Source of the DNA: Mactra quadrangularis
Taxonomy: Eukaryota; Mollusca; Bivalvia; Venerida; Mactridae
Assembly: GCA_025267735.1 (NCBI GenBank)
Contig: CM046297.1
Coordinates: 20,920,011-20,984,010, forward strand
Length of the DNA stretch: 64,000 nt
Direction of reading: 5' to 3'
A program made the position numbers and the translations under genes. Each line of letters starts with the position of its first letter. Position 1 is the stretch's first letter. Below are positions 58,873 through 64,000 of the stretch, piece by piece. The notes beneath the pieces are model-generated. The model did no database searches. It was not told where the DNA came from and saw only the letters and a list, made by a program, of their open reading frames with translations.

Positions 58873-59227
58873 AAAATCACTATATGAAATGATCAAAGGG
58901 AAACTACTCTTACATACCTGAGTCTGGTTATGACTTGAAATGTTGTACTTTTTACTTCAAAATAAAGTCAGCATTACCATTCTTTGGAACCTTTTAAATT
59001 TTTAATCTAAAAAGACTTACTTATGTGTATTTTGGTATTTTAGGTACTACAGTGATATAAACAAGTTTTTACAAAATTGATTGTACAACCATGTTTGATG
59101 CTGAATAGTCTTGGATAGTATGATTGCCATAGAATAATACTTTGTTGATGTACTACTGACATAATGTGTTAGACAACCTAGCCTATGGAATCTCCTTCAG
59201 GTATAAACCATTTCTATTGTGTATTAT

Positions 59228-59495
59228 TATACCCCCGCTTCGAAGAAGAGGGGGGTATACTGTTTTACCCTTGTCCGTGCGTGCGTGTGTGCGTGCGTCA
59301 GTCCGTCCGTTACAAAATTTCCGTCGCAGTTTTCTCAGCAACTATAACATGCAGCAGCCTAATACTTTGCATATTGCTTCATCCCATAGTCCCATGTGGT
59401 GTAAAGCGATTTCATGCTCCTTGCTCATCTACTTCCTGTTTGTCGCATATTTTTACATTTTTGCGGGGGTATCACTAGTGAGCAATAGCTCACAG
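59228..59495 (+). mobile_element. Dispersed element starting TATACCCCCGCTTCGAAG
   Basis: tatacccccgcttcgaagaa gaggggggtatactgtttta ccc is followed by a gtgcgtgcgt/gtccgtccgt tract. The right side gcgggggtatcactagtgag inverts the first ten bases (ATACCCCCGC / GCGGGGGTAT). I associate this sequence with abundant repeats in bivalve genomes (from memory, unverified). The two 97-127-codon frames across it are by-products. A second left end is at 63701. Confidence 0.7.
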
Positions 59496-59574
59496 ATTAA
59501 CTTGTTATTCCTCTTAAAAACCCAGGGTGAGTCTTTTGCTCATTGCTAAGATTTTGGACCCAACAGGCAAACTC

Positions 59575-59695
59575 CTCACAGTGAATGTGTCACGCTTTGC
59601 TACTTCATCACTGCCAACACGAAAATCACATGACGCTAGTAATACCATCTATTTATAGAATGCCCAAACTTCTCACAGTGCTTATGTCACGCTTG
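59575..59695 (+). repeat. Two diverged direct repeats
   Basis: caaactcctcacagtgaatg tgtcacgctt (59569-59599) resembles caaacttctcacagtgctta tgtcacgctt (59664-59694). It is a short duplication of unknown origin. Confidence 0.5.
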
Positions 59696-59879
59696 TTATT
59701 TTTACAAATTATTAATTAACACTTTTTTATCTTTATGTACTTTGAACATCATAATTTACTACAAAGAGACTCAATTTGTAGAAAAAATTGATGTGTAACA
59801 GAAAAGATGAACAAAAAATATTCGGCTCTCTGAGGGACAAATTAACTTGTGGTGGCAGTGGTTATTGATTTAATAAAGG

Positions 59880-60155
59880 GAAATAACTTATTAATAACTT
59901 AATAATTTAATTAATTTTTTTTTTCATAAGAATAAATACTTGAAACTGTGCCACAATATTATAGACTTCTGTGTTTCCCCCAAAACTCATGTGTCCAAAA
60001 TTATACACTTTTACATAATTGATTTATTACATGTATAAGTCACATAGGATGTTACAAAGTATAAAATCATGTATAACCGTATAGATGCATACCAAAACTC
60101 ACAATTGAATGTAAGTTAAGTATGTAATTATTATAACCATGTAGTTCAAGCTCAG
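59880..60155 (+). repeat. Diverged repeat, partner at 63200-63450
   Basis: gaataaatacttgaaactgt, tgtgtttccccc, ttgatttat, tcacataggatgttacaaag and gtagttcaagctcag follow the same order as gaataaatagtttaaaacag, ttgtgttcccc, ttgatttat, tcacataggttgttataaac and gtagttcaagctcag at 63209-63440. The pair defines an empty site for the MITE at 60156. Confidence 0.7.
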
Positions 60156-60312
60156 TGGTGCTTTTCACAAAAATTCTTACGAAAAAAATCTTCGTAATAC
60201 CTTTTGAATATCATATCAGAGTTATGCATATTATCTGTCTGACTTTGAAGTGCTAATTATTTGAAACTAACTTGCGAAGATTTTTTCGTGAGAATTTTTG
60301 TGAAAAGCACCA
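60156..60312. mobile_element. 157-bp MITE with about 38-bp inverted termini
   Basis: TGGTGCTTTTCACAAAAATT CTTACGAAAAAAATCTTCG and its near-perfect inverse at the right end enclose about 80 bases. CAG lies on both sides (60153-60155 and 60313-60315) as a 3-bp target duplication. The paralogous stretch at 63429-63452 reads gtagttcaagctcagattaa without the insert, direct evidence of insertion. Confidence 0.85.
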
Positions 60313-60348
60313 CAGGTTAATATTGTCACACTATACTAACTTAGTATA

Positions 60349-60722
60349 CAGTACCCACCAAAAGTCTTGAGACATTTTCAGATTGTAGGCAAATTGAATA
60401 GTATTTATCTAAAATTTGGTAACTGTTTATTTTAAATGCTTTGTAGTTTTGCATTTATTTTTGGTTATCATTGTAATTATAACTGAGACTACAAAAATAG
60501 TTTAAAAGCTATGTCAAGGAAAAAAATACAGTAAACATGGTTTTGGAGGCTTTTGTATGTCAGATGCTGAATCTTATAAATGTGTTGAATTTATGAAATA
60601 TGTTTTCATTTTATCACAAACCATACTTAAATAAACTAAAAATAATGATTCAGCAAAAGAAATCATCAAAATTCAAGAATTGTAGAAAAAATTTTATGAC
60701 TGCAAATTTTTGGTGGGTACTG
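60349..60722. mobile_element. Complete Tc1/mariner-like MITE, 374 bp
   Basis: TA-CAGTACCCACCAAAAGTCTT ... AAATTTTTGGTGGGTACTG-TA: inverted termini flanked by TA on each side, the hallmark of this superfamily. The interior matches 9181-9345. It is non-coding. It is the reference copy for the solo termini at 6232, 10692, 21510, 24816 and 29619. Confidence 0.85.
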
Positions 60723-60946
60723 TAGTTAAAGCTTATTTAACTGTCACTGGCGCCAACAATAACCCCTGGTATTTATAAACAAACTACAGTACTTCTGTAC
60801 TTACGATTGATAAAATAGTTATCCATACCTGTCTAAATTAGCAGGGTTAGTGTGTGCTCCACTGACAGTTAAATAAAGATTTACCTATTGGTGCAAATAT
60901 GTTAGACAAGAAAGTGAATCAATGAAGTTTTTTACCAATAAGATTA

Positions 60947-61299
60947 TAAGGGACTTTAGCCAGTTATCTTTCCCTGAAAAAATCTGAAGCAATCCTATTG
61001 GTAAGTAGGTCCTTACAGTTGGAATCCTCGGATTTTATCTTTGAACCCTATATAAGGTTAACAAAATATTTCATCTAATATCTTTCTTGTTAATGTAGAT
61101 ATTTACAGACGTGATGAAATTTAGATAGTTCTTAACTTTAAAAATACTTAGCTTGAATTTTAAGCAAACTAATTGATTTACAAAGATTTATTTTGGCAAA
61201 TTGACATTGAAATGTAAGGGTAAAAATCCGAGTAATCCAACTAATTGGACCTACCTGTTTGAAGAGTATACAAGGGGAAATAACTGACTAAGGTCTCTA
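60947..61299. mobile_element. MITE of the 350-bp GGGACTTTAG family, complete
   Basis: Left end ataagggactttagccagtt atc and right end gaaataactgactaaggtct ctaa are inverted. The interior aligns with 21820-22185 over its full length. It stops only about 20 bases before the splice acceptor at 61319-61320, so it supplies sequence upstream of the polypyrimidine tract. Confidence 0.85.
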
Positions 61300-61320
61300 A
61301 TTTGTTTGTCTTTTTCACAG

Positions 61321-61366
61321 GATCATCCTTGGAGGTTTGCTGTGTATAGGATATAACTCAGCTTAG
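61321..61366 (+). CDS. Terminal coding exon of the unidentified small protein
   Basis: The acceptor tttgtttgtctttttcacag ends at 61320. Its first base completes the W codon begun by the exon at 54121-54164. The frame then gives IILGGLLCIGYNSA and TAG at 61364-61366. The 14 residues are hydrophobic (IILGGLLCIG) and follow the basic stretch DRKKQGW. This would suit a short C-terminal membrane segment with positive residues on one side. It may belong to a small integral membrane protein, but I cannot name it. Human-type homologues come to no certain match in my memory. Confidence rests on splice sites and phase. Confidence 0.55.
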
Positions 61367-61625
61367 ACCATGATCAAACTTGAGACCGAAAAATTCTAGA
61401 TCATATGTGTGTCATTTGGGGACAAGATAGAAAGATATGTAAAGGTATATTTTGGTTATTGTAGTTGTTTTAACTGATAGATCATGAAACATTAGATTCT
61501 CAGCTGTTCTGCTACAACTCAACTTGTGCTCAACTCACCTTGAAGAAGGGACAAAATTTGGAGGGTCAATAGTTTTAAAAAAGCATAATTAATTATTAAT
61601 TAATAAATAATTTATAACAAGGGAG
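61367..61625 (+). terminator. 3'UTR with polyadenylation signal
   Basis: After the stop at 61366 the first AATAAA lies at 61602-61607 (ttaattaataaataattta). A 3'UTR of about 250 bases would end soon after. No cleavage site can be fixed by eye. Confidence 0.35.
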
Positions 61626-61779
61626 ACAATGTAGTAATATGTATTAAAAACTTACTTAAACAAGACAGTCAGAATGATCTCCCTTCTAAAACAAAACTAT
61701 TGAATAGATTTTGACTCTGTTACAATATTTTATTAGTAAATTAAGTTATTACAATCATCTTCTAGTTTTCAATATATTC

Positions 61780-62193
61780 AGGGCATGAATTTAACAATAA
61801 CTTGGACTTGCAGATTTTCGAGAGTTGCTTTTATTTCAACTCGCAAACTGAAAAAATTACTCACATTTTTTTAAAAATTTTAATAGCATACAAAGTAACT
61901 ATTCGTGTATGCAATATAAAAGCAACTTAGTACTATACTTACTAAAGATAGAACAAGTGCGTTCTAGCGAGATAGACAAGGTTATTGAACATGTTTTTAC
62001 TGTGAATCTTTAATTGTATTATATCATCGATCTATCTGGTCATTCAAATGCTGACTTGAGCCTCATTAGTTAAGACATTATTATTTTGCGGTGATTTAAA
62101 CTCGTGAAAATTTGCAAGTTATAATAAAAATAACTCACAATTTTCAAATTCTACTCGCATTTTGCGAGTATGCGAGCTTAAACTCTTGCCCTG
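61780..62193. mobile_element. hAT-like non-autonomous element, uninterrupted copy
   Basis: It starts (c)agggcatgaatttaac and ends gcttaaactcttgccctg, with the perfect 8-bp duplication atatattc on each side (61772-61779 and 62194-62201). It aligns with 9377-10136 minus the inner insertion there. Tcgcattttgcgagtatgcg near the right end is the best-preserved part. Confidence 0.8.
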
Positions 62194-62204
62194 ATATATT
62201 CTAA

Positions 62205-62630
62205 AAGTGTAAGTTCATCATGTTGTGAAAATATTTATAAAATAAAAAACAATGATAATTAGCAATTTAGAATATAAAATAAGAAAGATTTAAAAATGGA
62301 AAGATTTGAAATATGATGTCTGCATAATAATGTGTCAAAGATATTTTAGTTTTTGCAAAATGAAAATGTATTGTTATATAGTAAGATTAAATTAAATAAC
62401 CATTTTATGATAGTTGTAAATTTAATGTTAATGTTTAATTTTTACTCTTTTGGAAATTTATCAATTTGAAAAACCTAATAGATACATTGTAGAATGTTTT
62501 TATAAAAGTAAATATATGTTAAAATCTAATTTTAGATAATATTCTACAATGTATTTATATTAAGTTAGACAACTGTCACCAATAAGGTTCTTGCTGTTAT
62601 ATTGTTGATTTGAGTTTCAAGTTTTTATTC
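62205..62630. other. AT-rich stretch, no gene recognised
   Basis: gatacattgtagaatgtttt (62480) and attctacaatgtatttatat (62540) are inverted and could fold into a loose hairpin. Nothing else seen. Confidence 0.35.
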
Positions 62631-62648
62631 ATTTTAAATAAGATTAAA

Positions 62649-62942
62649 CCCGGGTCGATAGCGCAGTTGGTAGCGCGCCAGGATTTGAATACTCGTGCCC
62701 GAGGGGGTGCGGGTTCGAATCCCACCCGGGGAGGTTATACCCTTCCATGAAAATTTGACAATAATGTTGATTTTCCTCCATTGATTAGATGATATGGAGA
62801 AGTTTCCAGCCTTGTGGAAGGGTAGGTGAGTACTGGTTATAGACAATAGTCCAGGAAAGCTAGGTTAGGTGCGCTGGACGCCGTGAAATGACCTAAATTG
62901 TGTTGATACGGCGTTAACTCCAATAAATAAATATAAATAAAA
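62649..62942 (+). mobile_element. Full-length tRNA-derived SINE, family 1, young copy
   Basis: The tRNA-like head starts cccgggtcgatagcgcagtt ggtagcgcgcc and ends tgcgggttcgaatcccaccc gggg, with a paired acceptor (acccggg/cccgggt) and a long variable region like Leu/Ser-type tRNAs. The body follows (cagccttgtggaagggtagg, gtccaggaaagctaggttag, ggacgccgtgaaatgaccta), then gtgttgatacggcgttaact ccaataaataaatataaa. A perfect 15-bp duplication ttaaataagattaaa flanks it (62634-62648, 62943-62957). The A and B boxes for Pol III are intact, so it was probably inserted recently. A 70-codon minus frame across it is incidental. Confidence 0.93.
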
Positions 62943-63199
62943 TTAAATAAGATTAAATAAATTTAATTGAATTTATTGCGAAACTTCAAAGATAACTTGG
63001 AATAAAATGTGATAAGAAAGGTAGAATTCTACTTTTATTACAAAACTATTATTGTATAGTCTGACAGAATTAACCTGAGCTTGACCTTAATGCAAGAATA
63101 TATTAAACTCAGTATTTATAGTCTATTTTAGTCTTCGTGTATAAATCGCCCTTTATGGAAGCTTTCGGCATAATATACATATCTGAACAACTAATTGTG

Positions 63200-63470
63200 T
63201 TTTCTTATGAATAAATAGTTTAAAACAGTGTCTCAACATCGTGGACTTTTGTGTTCCCCATAAACGAATGAGTCGAAAATATAAAGTACAATAACAAATT
63301 CCATGTTTTCAAGATTGATTTATATTCACATAGGTTGTTATAAACATGTGTATAATCGTTCACACACATATGGAAACTCACAAGTTAATTAATGTAAGTA
63401 AAGCCTGTAATTATTATTGTAATAAGGTAGTTCAAGCTCAGATTAATATTGTTGGACTATCTATAGTAAA
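63200..63470 (+). repeat. Diverged repeat, partner of 59880-60155
   Basis: It shares order and orientation with the 59.9-60.15 kb segment and continues past it (cagattaatattgttggact versus caggttaatattgtcacac). This shows the state of the locus before the MITE inserted at 60156. Confidence 0.7.
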
Positions 63471-63700
63471 TTTTCACAAAATTTGTATCTAATTGTGTGT
63501 TCTCCTTGTCATTTACTTAAATTTTATCAACCATCATTAAAAAAATTAGAGGGTTGCCGCAAGACTGTTGTAAGTGTATTGATTATCATTTAAAGAACAA
63601 GTTACTACAGTCTTTGGGGCAATCCACATTTTGTACGTACAGAAATTAAAAGCTTACACTATTTTCATATCAAAGGGAGATAACTAATTATCAACATTTT

Positions 63701-63800
63701 TATACCCCTGCTCTGAAGAAGAGGAGGGTATACTGTTTTACCCTTGTCCGTGCGTGCGTCCGTCTGTCCGTCCGTCCATTATTCATTTTGTTTCTGAGTA
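63701..63800 (+). mobile_element. Left end of a TATACCCC element
   Basis: tatacccctgctctgaagaa gaggagggtatactgtttta cccttgtccgtgcgtgcgtc matches the start of 59228-59495. The right end is not visible, so the copy is truncated or diverged after the gtccgtccgt tract. Confidence 0.7.
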
Positions 63801-64000
63801 CTGTTTTATTAATCTAATCCATGCATGATATTAATATGATGTAAGGACTTGAAATTAGTATGATATGGGAACATTTATGATAGCTTTCAAGTACAATGAC
63901 TGTAAGTTGGTATTATGGGAATTCTACCTTTATTATCCACGGTTAGCTAAACAATTGTGTTTTAAATCATAGATATAGAATAATAGAGGCATTGGATTTA

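Noticed and set aside
59166..59549. 127- and 97-codon plus-strand frames
   Set aside because: Both lie across the TATACCCC repeat. The peptide parts PLRRRGGYTVLPLSV and RASVRP come directly from the repeat's GGGGTATACTG and GTCCGTCC tracts.
62634..62846. 70-codon minus-strand frame, with a similar one at 23552-23734
   Set aside because: Antisense or sense reading of the SINE. The shared start MSITSTHLAFHKAGNFSI reflects SINE sequence identity, not a protein family.

Overview
This window is eukaryotic, animal DNA, most likely from a mollusc and probably a bivalve (inference). It is strongly AT-rich and nearly gene-empty. It holds a metazoan-type U4 snRNA sequence, tRNA-derived SINEs, LINE reverse-transcriptase remnants, many small inverted-repeat DNA elements and several satellites. 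There is no prokaryotic gene organisation. Almost every open frame under about 130 codons is best explained as a chance frame or as part of a repeat.

Layout. 1-12 kb: one convincing initiator-type coding exon on the minus strand (3281-3416), then SINE copies of two families (4.1-5.8 kb), a nested hAT-in-hAT insertion (9377-10136), a 61-bp palindromic element flanked by an 8-bp direct repeat (10503-10563), a U4 snRNA-like sequence (11313-11455) and a copy of an element that recurs inverted at 25 kb. 12.2-15.0 kb: a satellite of 38/41-bp units that ends directly against a palindromic element. 15-25 kb: a promoter/5'UTR-exon-like CpG-rich patch (16.66-16.86 kb), an element with perfect 45-bp inverted termini (17.65-17.84 kb), two LINE 3' ends (19.7-20.4 kb minus; 22.6-23.2 kb plus), SINEs, and a tRNA-Gly-like sequence inside a mobile element. 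25.3-29.6 kb: AT-rich DNA with no recognisable gene.

30.85-45.6 kb: the dominant structure, a tandem array of about nine units in long (about 1.94 kb) and short (about 1.5 kb) forms. Each unit carries 66-bp subrepeats, a conserved GC-richer core and an (AAT)n tract. 46-48 kb: a diverged local duplication with internal inverted arms. 49.4-51.4 kb: three unrelated minisatellites (52, 69 and 33 bp). 56.4-57.0 kb: a 42/43-bp minisatellite.

54-61.4 kb: two well-formed exons on the plus strand (54121-54164 and 61321-61366) join in one frame. Together they would encode the C-terminal 29 residues of an unidentified small, probably membrane-anchored protein. Their 7.1-kb intron is packed with transposable elements, three of them end to end just before the terminal acceptor. 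61.4-64 kb: a hAT-like element, a SINE with a perfect 15-bp target-site duplication and further repeats.

The window reads as intronic and intergenic DNA shaped by repeat amplification. The two supported protein genes (one per strand) are represented only by single exons or an exon pair, and their remaining exons are outside the window or too short to recognise. I had no search tool, so family names rest on termini, target-site duplications and residue patterns seen by eye.
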